Shown here: positions 31,974-39,403 of the stretch, piece by piece
Position numbering within the stretch: the stretch's first letter is position 1
Layout of the letters: each line of letters begins with the position of its first letter
Source of the DNA: Alphaproteobacteria bacterium
Lineage (GTDB): Bacteria > Pseudomonadota > Alphaproteobacteria > TMED109
Reading direction: 5' to 3'
Length of the DNA stretch: 64,000 nucleotides
NCBI GenBank assembly: GCA_022825705.1
Contig: JAJDWH010000010.1
Coordinates: forward strand, 334,931-398,930
Notes under the pieces: generated by a model
Told to the model about the DNA's origin: nothing
Databases searched by the model: none
What the model saw: only the letters and a program-made list of their open reading frames with translations
Made by a program: the position numbers and the translations under genes

Positions 31974-32843
31974 CTATCCAGCCGGCTCCGATTGCCGCAA
32001 CCACCGGGCTAGACCGTGCCCGATGGTGACCATGCGCGCGACGCCGCTCGGTCCGGCCACGTAGGCGGCGACCATTTCGACCGCAGGGTCGGGAATTGCG
32101 TTAATATCGCCCCGGAAATGCGCAAGTCGGGCGCCTTCGGCTTGCGACTGCTCAAATACTTCTTGAATGGCGCGGTCGATCGTTCCATCCGATTGCAGTG
32201 GTGCGAAGACGCGGTCGATCAACTGGAGCAGGCCGGGGTAGTGCGCGAGGTGGCGCCACAGGGTCGCTAGACTGCGGGAATTCGCGCCTGCGCCAAGACG
32301 GTTGACCCGTTCCAACCGCATCCAGACGTCGGGAGCGATCTCGGATTTTTCGAGCAGCTCCGGCGGGTTCGGCAGGACCGGTGCCGCCGGCGGGACCGAA
32401 TCGACCGGGCTCGAGCCGACCGGTGACAGCACCAGGCCACTCAAGGCCATCATGTTGAGGCTATTGGAGCGGGTATAGGCATCGATGATGCCGCGTGCGG
32501 CACGCAACTCCTCGGCGCCTATGCCGGCGTCGGCCAATTGATCAGCCCCCAATGGCGCCGGCACCGGGAAGATATCGGTACGCGATAGACGGCCAAGCGC
32601 TGCATCCGGCTGGCCAGACAAGTAAATCGGCTTGGTGGCCGCCCAGACCGTCGGCAACCCCCTGTCGATGCTCACCAGCGTGCGCCAAATCGAGGTCAGC
32701 AGCGGGATCTGCATAACCTTGCGTATCTCAGCGAAGATGGCCGCGGTCGGGCCGATTGCCATCTTCTCGGGGAGCGCCGTGACTGGGTCCGTGCCGAGGC
32801 CTTCAGCCATGCGTGGTGCTGCGGTCTTGGATCTTTCCGTCAT
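31974..32843 (-). CDS. DehI-like (group I haloacid dehalogenase-type fold) protein
   Basis: A 289-residue, mostly helical cytoplasmic protein. Two related segments, EIRKVMQIPLLTSIWRTLVSI...LPTVWAATKPIYLSG and (second half) RSLATLWRHLAHYPGLLQLIDRVFAPLQSDG, give the pseudo-dimeric internal repeat known for DehI dehalogenases and their relatives. The linker is Pro-rich (SVPPAAPVLPNPPELL). Many relatives are of unknown function and I did not identify the catalytic Asp, so dehalogenase activity is not claimed. It lies between the catabolic cluster and the tRNA-Thr gene and shares no operon with either. Confidence 0.5.
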   Translation of the reverse strand: MTERSKTAAPRMAEGLGTDPVTALPEKMAIGPTAAIFAEIRKVMQIPLLTSIWRTLVSIDRGLPTVWAATKPIYLSGQPDAALGRLSRTDIFPVPAPLGADQLADAGIGAEELRAARGIIDAYTRSNSLNMMALSGLVLSPVGSSPVDSVPPAAPVLPNPPELLEKSEIAPDVWMRLERVNRLGAGANSRSLATLWRHLAHYPGLLQLIDRVFAPLQSDGTIDRAIQEVFEQSQAEGARLAHFRGDINAIPDPAVEMVAAYVAGPSGVARMVTIGHGLARWLRQSEPAG

Positions 32844-33288
32844 TCAAGAGTTGCTCCCCGGCGCGTGGGTCAGTCTCGGCGCAAGTACTGGTCATCTTGC
32901 CCACTGATGTCCTGAAGAATTCGGCGCATTGGGGGTCTATCACAAGAATCAACGGATCCGAAGGCGCCATTAGAAGAAGCGGCGAAGGAGAGCGAAACCA
33001 GGCAAGCTCGTGCGACACCTCCAGCGCGCTGGAAGTACTCTTCGGGGCGATCAAGTCGCTGTCGTCAATTGCGGTGAAGAGAGGAGGCGAAGCTCACGAC
33101 CGTTGAATCGCCTATGCGGGAGGTTCTGGAGGAAACCGGCAAGCGGTGACGTGACGAACCGTCGGGCTCCGGGCCTAATCCTCCGTTAATCAAAGTTTTT
33201 CGAAGTGCCCGGCAACCCCAGGTTGTCACGGATTGACACCCTCTGGCCTCTTTTCCACAGACAGGCGTATTTCCGGCAACCAGGGCAG
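32844..33288. other. 445-bp gap upstream of the DehI-like gene
   Basis: Holds the promoter region of the DehI-like gene and the 3' flank of tRNA-Thr. A small CAACC-CCA-GGTTG hairpin lies at 33212-33224, without a T-run. No gene was recognised. Confidence 0.4.
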
Positions 33289-33591
33289 TGGTGCCGCCGG
33301 AGTGAATTGAACACTCGACCCCACCCTTCGCACCACTACCGCTTTCGCGGCCGCCGGCAGCGCCCGTTGGGGCACAGCTGGCGTTTGGTGGTCCGGACCA
33401 TCCCTTGACCCGCGAAGGGCCCCGCCCGTCTGGTCTCTACACCTTCCCGCGCGGACGCGAGCTTGGCTCGGGATTGGCATGGGCCTCCAGGCCCGCAGCG
33501 TTCCCCGAATTTGAGCGGTTCAGCCCCGGCAATTTCTCGCCGGGCAGGCAATTCCTACCAAGGGTGTGCTCTACCACTGAGCTACGGCGGC
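33289..33591 (-). tRNA. tRNA-Thr(GGU) interrupted by an intron
   Basis: The 5' exon is 33591-33557 and the 3' exon 33328-33289. Joined, they give a perfect cloverleaf: acceptor GCCGCCG/CGGCGGC, D arm GCTC-AGTGGTA-GAGC, anticodon stem CACCC/GGGTG with loop TTGGTAA (anticodon GGU), T arm GAGTG-TTCAATT-CACTC, discriminator A and encoded CCA. The interruption lies right after U36, the third anticodon base. A gene finder that does not allow introns would miss this tRNA. Confidence 0.93.
33329..33556 (-). ncRNA. group I intron (IC3-like ribozyme) in tRNA-Thr
   Basis: A 228-nt self-splicing intron candidate. Boundaries obey the group I rule: the 5' exon ends in U and the intron ends in G (GTGCG). 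Core elements occur in order on the minus strand: P-like AATTCGGGGAA (33511-33501), Q-like CCCGAGCCAAGC (33472-33461), R-like AAGGTGTAGAGACCAGACG (33445-33427) and S-like GGATGGTCC (33403-33395 approx.). P4 pairs CGGG with CCCG. P7 pairs GACCA with TGGTC, a compensated version of the GACUA/UAGUC seen in the Azoarcus tRNA-Ile intron. No endonuclease ORF fits inside. Confidence 0.92.
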
Positions 33592-33972
33592 AGTGACGGC
33601 GGGTGCCACGACCCACTGTCATCGTCAAACCTAACATGGCCTGAGCATCGGCGTCATGCAGCCCGGCTCTTGTAGGTCCGCCGGACCTGGCGGCCCAGCA
33701 GCCTTGAGTCCAGCGCAAGACGCGGTAGGGCAGGTGGCAGAACCTACCCGTGCTCCGTAGATCGCATTACCGCCCGAAGAATCGAGGCTCCAGATATCAC
33801 CTGGCCGGTTGGACCCCGAGCCTGAATGTAAGGCACTTGTTTCCTCCGGGGCCAGCTTCTGGCGAGCGGATCGTGCATGTGGGCTCTCGCCTGGCATGTG
33901 GATCATGGGACGGATCGCCCCGAACGTGTGCCGCGTTTGTGACATCCGCCGCTCCAACTTCAGTGCGATACT

Positions 33973-33991
33973 GAGAATGAATTGCATTCTC
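33973..33991. promoter_or_regulatory. Fur-box-like palindrome
   Basis: GAGAATGAATTGCATTCTC matches 13 of 19 positions of the classical Fur consensus, and the surrounding TGAGAATG-N5-CATTCTCA is a perfect inverted repeat (33972-33992). It lies 66 nt before the porin ATG, so iron-dependent control by Fur (or a related regulator) is likely. Confidence 0.65.
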
Positions 33992-34020
33992 ATAATCTGC
34001 GTGCTAAAGACTGCTGCGAA

Positions 34021-34035
34021 TGCGAGTAAGTCGCA
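34021..34035. promoter_or_regulatory. second inverted repeat TGCGA-N5-TCGCA
   Basis: A perfect 5-bp-arm repeat 22 nt before the porin ATG, embedded in a GAATGCGAGTAAGTCGCACTCTC context that echoes the ends of the upstream Fur-like box. It may be a second regulator contact or a leader hairpin. Confidence 0.4.
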
Positions 34036-34057
34036 CTCTCAAAATCGGAGTTTCACT

Positions 34058-35308
34058 ATGGACAGCAGTCATACCGCGGTGGTCGGACGCCGCGGCGTTG
34101 TGCTCGGTACGGCGTGCGCAGCAGGGATCGCGCTCGCGGTGGGTGGCGCCACGGCTCAAGAGCTGCCATCACCCGAGGAGATGTGGCAGATCATCCAGCA
34201 GCAGCAACAGGAAATCGAGGCGCTCAAGGAACGGATCGGCGCCGGCGAGGCGGTGGCGGAAGAGACGGCAATGGCTGTCGAGGCCGTGGTCGAATCTATG
34301 GATGCAGGGACGACTGGCGCCGGTTGGTGGGACCGCACCCAGATCGGGGGATACGGCGAACTGCACTACAACATCAAGGAGGACTCACTGGACAGGGTCG
34401 ACTTCCACCGCTACGTCCTGTTCTTCGGTCACGACTTCAACGCGACGACGCGGATGTTTTCCGAGTTCGAGCTTGAGCACTCCTTGGCTGGGGAAGGCAA
34501 ACCGGGTGAAGTCGAGCTCGAGCAGGCCTACATCGAGCGCGACTTCAGCGACTCGGTCACCGGCCGGGCCGGCATCATGCTGATGCCCGTGGGTCTCCTC
34601 AACGAGGTCCACGAGCCGCCGACCTTCTACGGCGTGGAGCGCAACAAGATCGAGAACGTGATCGTCCCGACCACCTGGTGGGAAGCCGGCGTCTCCGGCA
34701 CGATGACCACCGAGGCCGGCGTCCAGTTCGACATGATGCTCCACAGCGGCCTGAAGGTGCCGACGGACAGCTTCAAGATCCGCAGTGGTCGCGGCAAGGT
34801 CGCAAACCACGACTTCGAAGACGGGGCGGTGACCGGGCGGATCCGCTACACGGGAATGCCAGGGGTCGAACTGGCCGCCGCGCTGCAGCACCAGGCGGAC
34901 CTCACGCAGGGGAGCGACGCGAGCGGTACCCTGATCGTGGCCAACGCCGACGTGACCCGGCCGATCTCCAATTCCATGTCGCTTGGGGTGCGGGCGCTCT
35001 ATGCCGGATGGGAAATCGACGGCGAAGAGGCAGCGGCACTCGGGGCCGACTCCCAGAACGGTTGGTACCTGGAGCCGTCAGTCCGGATGGCCCTCGGCGG
35101 CGACGAGTCGGTCGGCTTCTTTGCTCGCTACGAGACATGGGACACGAGGGCCGGCAACAGCGCCGACACCGAGGAGAACCAGTGGGTCGTAGGCGTCAAC
35201 TACTGGCTGCATCCCAATGCCGTGCTGAAGGCCGACTACGCAACCCTCGAGAAACCTGGTGCGGATGACGCGAGCACGTTGAGCCTGGGTGTCGGTTACC
35301 AGTTCTAG
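34058..35308 (+). CDS. outer-membrane porin (OprO/P-like beta barrel)
   Basis: A 416-residue outer-membrane protein. The signal peptide is GVVLGTACAAGIALAVGGATAQ. A short coiled coil follows (EMWQIIQQQQQEIEALKERIGA), as in trimeric porins, and then alternating beta strands starting at IGGYGELHYN and ending with the aromatic LSLGVGYQF, the usual barrel-end signal. RBS GGAG precedes the ATG at 34058. The Fur-like box upstream and the redox genes downstream suggest a role in iron-related uptake, but the specificity cannot be read from sequence. Confidence 0.85.
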   Translation: MDSSHTAVVGRRGVVLGTACAAGIALAVGGATAQELPSPEEMWQIIQQQQQEIEALKERIGAGEAVAEETAMAVEAVVESMDAGTTGAGWWDRTQIGGYGELHYNIKEDSLDRVDFHRYVLFFGHDFNATTRMFSEFELEHSLAGEGKPGEVELEQAYIERDFSDSVTGRAGIMLMPVGLLNEVHEPPTFYGVERNKIENVIVPTTWWEAGVSGTMTTEAGVQFDMMLHSGLKVPTDSFKIRSGRGKVANHDFEDGAVTGRIRYTGMPGVELAAALQHQADLTQGSDASGTLIVANADVTRPISNSMSLGVRALYAGWEIDGEEAAALGADSQNGWYLEPSVRMALGGDESVGFFARYETWDTRAGNSADTEENQWVVGVNYWLHPNAVLKADYATLEKPGADDASTLSLGVGYQF

Positions 35309-35312
35309 GCGG

Positions 35313-35885
35313 ATGGATTCGACGGCCCGCAGCTTGGCCTGCGGGCCGTCGTCCCGGTTCTGGATCGCGTTTTCGCTCGCTGCCGGAATCCTGTCGGCGG
35401 TCACCCAGCATGCGTTGGCGGAAGACGTTTATCTCCCGCCGGCCGACTTCGTGGACCTAGCGTTCGACGGCGAGCCGCCTTCAGGCAAGAACCTCTGGCT
35501 GAGAGGCGGCATCCAGGACGGCATCACGACCATCCTTGGCCACCGGTACGGCGGGCTGCGGATCAAGTACTGGCGGGACGGAAGCCGCACCGCCTGGATC
35601 CTGGAGGAGATCGGGAAGTACGAGCCGATTACTGCGGGGTTCATCGTCGACAACGGCAGGCTCGCTGAAATCCGAATCCTCATCTATCGTGAATCCCATG
35701 GCTGGGAGGTTCGGTATCCGTTCTTCACTGATCAGTTCCGAGGCCTCGAGCTGAACGAGAACCGGCGCTTGACCGGACCCATCGACGGAATCTCCGGCGC
35801 CACGCTGTCGGTTTCTTCGATCACCCGCCTGGCCGCTCTCGCCCTGTTTTTGGATGCGCGAGTTGCCGCCGATGCCGGAGGCTAA
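35313..35885 (+). CDS. periplasmic FMN-binding (covalently flavinylated) protein
   Basis: A 190-residue exported protein: signal peptide ending SAVTQHALA. The FMN-binding domain contains DGISGATLS, the canonical ApbE recognition motif in which the Thr of SGAT receives FMN through a phosphoester. Such proteins carry electrons in the periplasm. No apbE is in the window. The ATG is 4 nt after the porin stop, and a 12-bp hairpin covers codons 3-13. The 3' end overlaps the PepSY gene. Together with the Fur-like box this suggests an electron carrier for metal reduction. Confidence 0.85.
   Translation: MDSTARSLACGPSSRFWIAFSLAAGILSAVTQHALAEDVYLPPADFVDLAFDGEPPSGKNLWLRGGIQDGITTILGHRYGGLRIKYWRDGSRTAWILEEIGKYEPITAGFIVDNGRLAEIRILIYRESHGWEVRYPFFTDQFRGLELNENRRLTGPIDGISGATLSVSSITRLAALALFLDARVAADAGG
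35321..35350 (+). terminator. 12-bp stem-loop at the porin/FMN gene junction
   Basis: GACGGCCCGCAG, loop CTTGGC, then its exact complement. No T-run follows, so it is more likely an mRNA stabiliser for the porin or a translation attenuator of the FMN gene, inside whose first codons it lies. Confidence 0.55.
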
Positions 35886-36651
35886 GGAAGCCAAGGCAGA
35901 CTTGAGGAAGCGCTGGCGTCGGTGGGCGGCGACGGCACGGATCTGGCATCGTCGCGTTGGCCTGCTGGTGGCGGCACTCGTGGCAGTGCTGGCGATCACG
36001 GGACTGCTGCTGAACCACAGTGACCGTCTGGGCCTCGATCGCACGAACATTGTGACGGACTGGGTGGTCGACTGGTACGGGCTGACGCCGGTCGAAGACC
36101 CCGTTCACTTTCGTGCCGGCGAACATTGGGTGAGCTGGATCGACGGCGCCGCCTACGCGAACGGGAAGAGGGTCGGCGAAGCCGGCGGAACGGCACGGGG
36201 TGCGGTTGCCTTCGACTCGCTGGTCGCGATGGCGACATCGGAGGCCGTGATCGTCTTCACCAGTGACGGAGAGCTTGTCGAGCGCTTGGGCGTGGCCTTC
36301 CTGCCTGGCGCGATCGCACGTGTCGGGACGGCGGCATCCAAGGATCGGATCGTCATTCGCACGCCGGCGGGTCAGTACGCCAGCGATTCGGATTTGCTGG
36401 CGTGGAGCCCGTTTGGGGACGAAGTCGTCTGGTCCCAGGCCGGAACTCCGACCGATGTAGTGCTGGAGAGGCAGCTGGCAGCTTACCGGGGACAGGGATT
36501 GCCGCTCAGCCGCGTCCTGCTTGACTTGCATTCAGGTCGGCTGTTCGGATCCGTCGGGGCAGCCGTGATGGATGCGGCGGCGATTCTCTTGCTCGTGTTG
36601 GTCGCAACCGGGATCGTCAACTGGTCCGGCTTCCGGAAGCGGCGGAGGTAG
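35872..36651 (+). CDS. PepSY-type membrane protein
   Basis: A 259-residue inner-membrane protein. A first membrane helix (HRRVGLLVAALVAVLAITGLLLNH) carries flanking His residues of the type used as heme ligands in PepSY-TM proteins; a periplasmic beta-rich region follows; the last helix (LHSGRLFGSVGAAVMDAAAILLLVLVATGIVNW) has the family HSGRLFG signature. PepSY-TM proteins are often ferric-siderophore reductases or electron conduits. It overlaps the end of the FMN-binding gene. Likely chain (inference): membrane PepSY protein to flavoprotein to periplasmic iron. Confidence 0.82.
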   Translation: MPEAKEAKADLRKRWRRWAATARIWHRRVGLLVAALVAVLAITGLLLNHSDRLGLDRTNIVTDWVVDWYGLTPVEDPVHFRAGEHWVSWIDGAAYANGKRVGEAGGTARGAVAFDSLVAMATSEAVIVFTSDGELVERLGVAFLPGAIARVGTAASKDRIVIRTPAGQYASDSDLLAWSPFGDEVVWSQAGTPTDVVLERQLAAYRGQGLPLSRVLLDLHSGRLFGSVGAAVMDAAAILLLVLVATGIVNWSGFRKRRR

Positions 36652-36742
36652 TCGCCGGACCCGCAGCCGACAGTCGGCAAGCCGAACGGCCGCCCGAGTG
36701 CTGCGCTTGAGGTGCTGGTGGCGTGAAGTCGCGAGTTGAGGG

Positions 36743-37168
36743 TCAGGTTGCGACGATCGCGAACCCCTCGCGGGAAGCAGCCTCGTTCAGCCGCGCATCG
36801 AAACAGACAAAACCGATACTCGCAGGATCTTCTTCCGCCGCCGCCAATGCGGCGGCAAGCTGCAAGGAATGGGCAGCACGGAGCGGATGCACCCGAAGCA
36901 GCCGTTCGGCCACTCCCTTGACCCGTTGGGTGGGTTGGATTTCGTACCAAGTTCGCGACAGCGCTTGAAGACGGCCGAAGAGGGTCGAGACGTTGGTCGG
37001 CGTCAGGGTTCCTTCACGTTCCCGCCGACTGAGAGCAGCAGTGTATTCGACCGTCGCGCCCCACCACACCGCCATTCGTTCATCTCGCTCCAGAACCGGA
37101 ATGGCTAAGATTCGACGGGGTTCGTCGACCCCGAGCTCGATGAGGGTTGAGGTGTGCCAGAAACTCAC
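36743..37168 (-). CDS. PIN-domain (VapC-like) toxin with replaced catalytic Asp
   Basis: A 141-residue PIN-fold protein. VapC nucleases cleave RNA using conserved acidic residues. Here the first Asp, expected in the WDTSTL position, is His (SFWHTSTLIEL), and the second, expected in LRAADALQLAAAL, is also His (LRAAHSLQLAAAL). A later Asp remains (VCFDARLNEAA). The codons read CAC and CAT. The GTG start overlaps the antitoxin stop (GTGA), the normal antitoxin-toxin arrangement. It may be inactive, or use a different metal site. Confidence 0.75.
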   Translation of the reverse strand: MSFWHTSTLIELGVDEPRRILAIPVLERDERMAVWWGATVEYTAALSRREREGTLTPTNVSTLFGRLQALSRTWYEIQPTQRVKGVAERLLRVHPLRAAHSLQLAAALAAAEEDPASIGFVCFDARLNEAASREGFAIVAT

Positions 37169-37491
37169 CGAAGACCGTCGCGCCGTCCTTCCGCACGCTC
37201 CTCGAGCAAGGCGTCCAGGATTCGAGCTCCTGACGGAAACGGCTCGCCAAGCACGTCCAAGGGGCTCTCGGTACTGCGGCGCGACAAGACACCGGCGCGT
37301 TCCAGTCGAGCGACCTTGGCAGCTTCATCGACATTGTTTGCCGCGCGCGGGCTCTCCAGGTCACGTCCGACCGGGACAATGCGAGCCACAGGCGTGTTGC
37401 GGTCGAGGACCAGGACCGATTCTCCAGAACGGACCTTTCGCAGGTAAGCGCTCAGTGCGTTTTTCACTTCAGAAATAGTCGCCCGGACCAA
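37165..37491 (-). CDS. Phd/YefM-type antitoxin
   Basis: A 108-residue antitoxin with the N-terminal DNA-binding motif TISEVKNALSAYLRKVRSGESVLVLDRNTPVARIVP, then a longer C-terminal part that would bind the toxin. A TTG at 37491 is chosen as start because it places the domain as in the family (MVRATISEVKN) and has a G-rich site before it. The frame also reads through from an ATG at 37524 across a run of ten G's, where slippage would change the frame of any longer product. It is coupled to the PIN gene. Confidence 0.75.
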   Translation of the reverse strand: MVRATISEVKNALSAYLRKVRSGESVLVLDRNTPVARIVPVGRDLESPRAANNVDEAAKVARLERAGVLSRRSTESPLDVLGEPFPSGARILDALLEERAEGRRDGLR

Positions 37492-37911
37492 CTTTTCGCC
37501 CCCCCCCCATCCATATGTCCCCATGAAGGCTACATCTTCCAGCCCAATTGAACCTGATCATGTGCAGTTGGATGCTTCGTCGCCTGTATGTTCGTCAAGT
37601 ACACACCGGCAGTGGGCCGGGCTGGGATAGGCCGAATGAGGAGCGCCGCGCTGCAGATCGTTTCGGAGTTGACGTGTGCGATCACGTTGCCAGTACCGCA
37701 TGCACTCCTGGTGATGGCCAATAACTTCGTGGCGCGGCGCCGCAAATTTTACCGTCGGTCGGTGCGGGCTTGGCTGCACGCATGCCGCAGACTGCGATCC
37801 CGATCAGAATAGAAGAAGCGACAGAGTCTTGGACAGGAACGGAAGCGCTGTCAGCTCGGAAATAGGCCCGCGGACACGTTGTCAGTGAATCCAGTCGGAT
37901 TTGGGCTTGGC
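37492..37911. other. 420-bp gap
   Basis: Between the antitoxin promoter side and the end of the amino acid permease gene. It starts with a ten-C run (37499-37508, ten G's on the antitoxin strand). No gene or RNA was recognised. Confidence 0.4.
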
Positions 37912-38634
37912 CTAGCGTCCGGCTGCCCCCGCGATGCTCTGCACCGGTCGTTCGCGCAGGTGGGCGGACAGACGGCGCTCGGCACGGCGGGCGACGAAGG
38001 CCACGAGGTACGTGATCGCGAGGTAGATCAGGGCGACCGTGATGTAGAGCTTGTAGGGCTCGAAACTCCGGGCCACGATGATGCGGGCGACGCCGGTCAA
38101 GTCCAGCAGCGTGATGATCGAGACCAGGGATGTGGCCTGCAGCAGGAATATCGCTTCGTTGGTGTAGGCGGGGAGGGCCAAGCGAAAAGCCTTGGGGAAG
38201 ATGATCCGACGGTAGAGCAGCAGACCGGACATGCCGAGGGACCGCGCCGCCTCGATTTCGCCGCGTGGCACCGCAACGATGGCTCCCCGCAGGATCTCCG
38301 CGGTGTACGCCGCGGTGTTCAGCGTGAGCGTCAGCACCGCGCAGAAGTAGGCCTCCCGGAACAAGAACCAGACGCCCGCCTGGTCGAGAAACGGCTGAAA
38401 TTGGCCCGAGCCGTAGTAGACGAGAAAGAGCTGCACCAGGAGCGGTGTGCCCCGGAAGTACAGCATGTACCCGTAGGCAGGCATCCAGAGAATTCGGCGA
38501 TGGGAAAGGCGTGCCACGGCTACGGGCACCGCCAGACAGAACCCGGCCAGCAGGCTGAGAAACGTGATTTCCAGCGTGAGGACGGCGCCCCCCAGCAGGC
38601 GTGGCAGGCTTTCCCAGACGATGGTGAGATCCAT
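37912..38634 (-). CDS. polar amino acid ABC transporter permease (HisM-like)
   Basis: A 240-residue inner-membrane permease of the His/Glu/Gln/Arg importer family, last gene of the operon. Membrane helices include LLGGAVLTLEITFLSLLAGFCLAVPVAV and the coupling EAA motif GEIEAARSLGMSGLLLYRRIIFPKA. The FRGTPLLVQLFLVYYG segment is typical. It lies 1 nt after the first permease gene, with which it would form a heterodimeric channel. Confidence 0.92.
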   Translation of the reverse strand: MDLTIVWESLPRLLGGAVLTLEITFLSLLAGFCLAVPVAVARLSHRRILWMPAYGYMLYFRGTPLLVQLFLVYYGSGQFQPFLDQAGVWFLFREAYFCAVLTLTLNTAAYTAEILRGAIVAVPRGEIEAARSLGMSGLLLYRRIIFPKAFRLALPAYTNEAIFLLQATSLVSIITLLDLTGVARIIVARSFEPYKLYITVALIYLAITYLVAFVARRAERRLSAHLRERPVQSIAGAAGR

Positions 38635-38635
38635 C

Positions 38636-39334
38636 TCAGCTCTGCCCGCGCGGCGCGCCGCGATACGACCACGATTCGATCCGGCGCTGGATCAGCATCG
38701 ATGCGATCGTGATACCCAGGTAAAACAGTGAGGCAGCGAAAAAGAAGGTGAATGGCAACCGCGTCGCCCGGGCGGCGATATCGGCGCTCCGCATCAGCTC
38801 CTCGAGCTGAATCACCGAGATCAGCGCCGTTGCCTTGATCAGAACCATCCAGACGTTACCGAGGCCGGGTAGGGCGAAGCGCCACATTTGTGGGAGCACG
38901 ACGCGGCGAAGCATGAGTACGCGGCCCATTCCAAACGCCCGGGCAGCCTCGATCTGGCCACGGGGGACGGCTTGAAACGCGCCCCGAAAGACCTCGGTGG
39001 CGAACGCACCATAGATCAGGCCGATCGTGGCAATTCCGGCCACGAACGGATTAAGGTCGACCCGGAGATCGCGGCCGGCGCTAGCCGCGAGATCCTGGAT
39101 TAGGGTTGGAACGCCGTAATAGACGAGCAGGATCAGAATCAGTTCCGGCACGCCGCGAATGACGGTCGTGTAGGTGTCGGCAAGCCAGCGCGCGACGCGA
39201 TAGCGAGAGAGCTTGCCCCACGCGCCGATGAGACCGAAAGTCACGGCGAGTCCCATGGCGCCGAGGCCGACCAGAATCGTCAGTCCCAGGCCACGCCACA
39301 GCATCCACCCGTAGCCGTGGAGGTCGAGTGTCAC
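38636..39334 (-). CDS. polar amino acid ABC transporter permease (HisQ-like)
   Basis: A 232-residue permease with the same layout: an N-terminal helix GLGLTILVGLGAMGLAVTFGLIGAW, IRGVPELILILLVYYG, and the EAA loop GQIEAARAFGMGRVLMLRRVVLPQM that docks on the ATPase. It follows the binding-protein gene by 69 nt and precedes the second permease. HisQ/HisM pairs of this kind import basic amino acids. Confidence 0.92.
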   Translation of the reverse strand: MTLDLHGYGWMLWRGLGLTILVGLGAMGLAVTFGLIGAWGKLSRYRVARWLADTYTTVIRGVPELILILLVYYGVPTLIQDLAASAGRDLRVDLNPFVAGIATIGLIYGAFATEVFRGAFQAVPRGQIEAARAFGMGRVLMLRRVVLPQMWRFALPGLGNVWMVLIKATALISVIQLEELMRSADIAARATRLPFTFFFAASLFYLGITIASMLIQRRIESWSYRGAPRGQS

Positions 39335-39403
39335 GATGGGCAGTCTGGAAGGACGCCGCCGGCTACTGTCGTCGGCCGTTTCCGGTTCAGATCAGGAGAC
39401 CCG

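Larger units (their letters stand above)
33592..34057. other. 466-bp region upstream of the porin operon
   Basis: Contains the tRNA-Thr promoter side (minus strand) and the porin control region. The last 90 bp are AT-rich and hold two inverted repeats listed separately. No gene is supported. Confidence 0.5.

Noticed and set aside
33289..33591. Split tRNA-Thr as the scar of an integrated island
   Set aside because: Both halves are present 228 nt apart, in order, and the insert has group I intron core elements and correct splice boundaries, so an intron explains it better.
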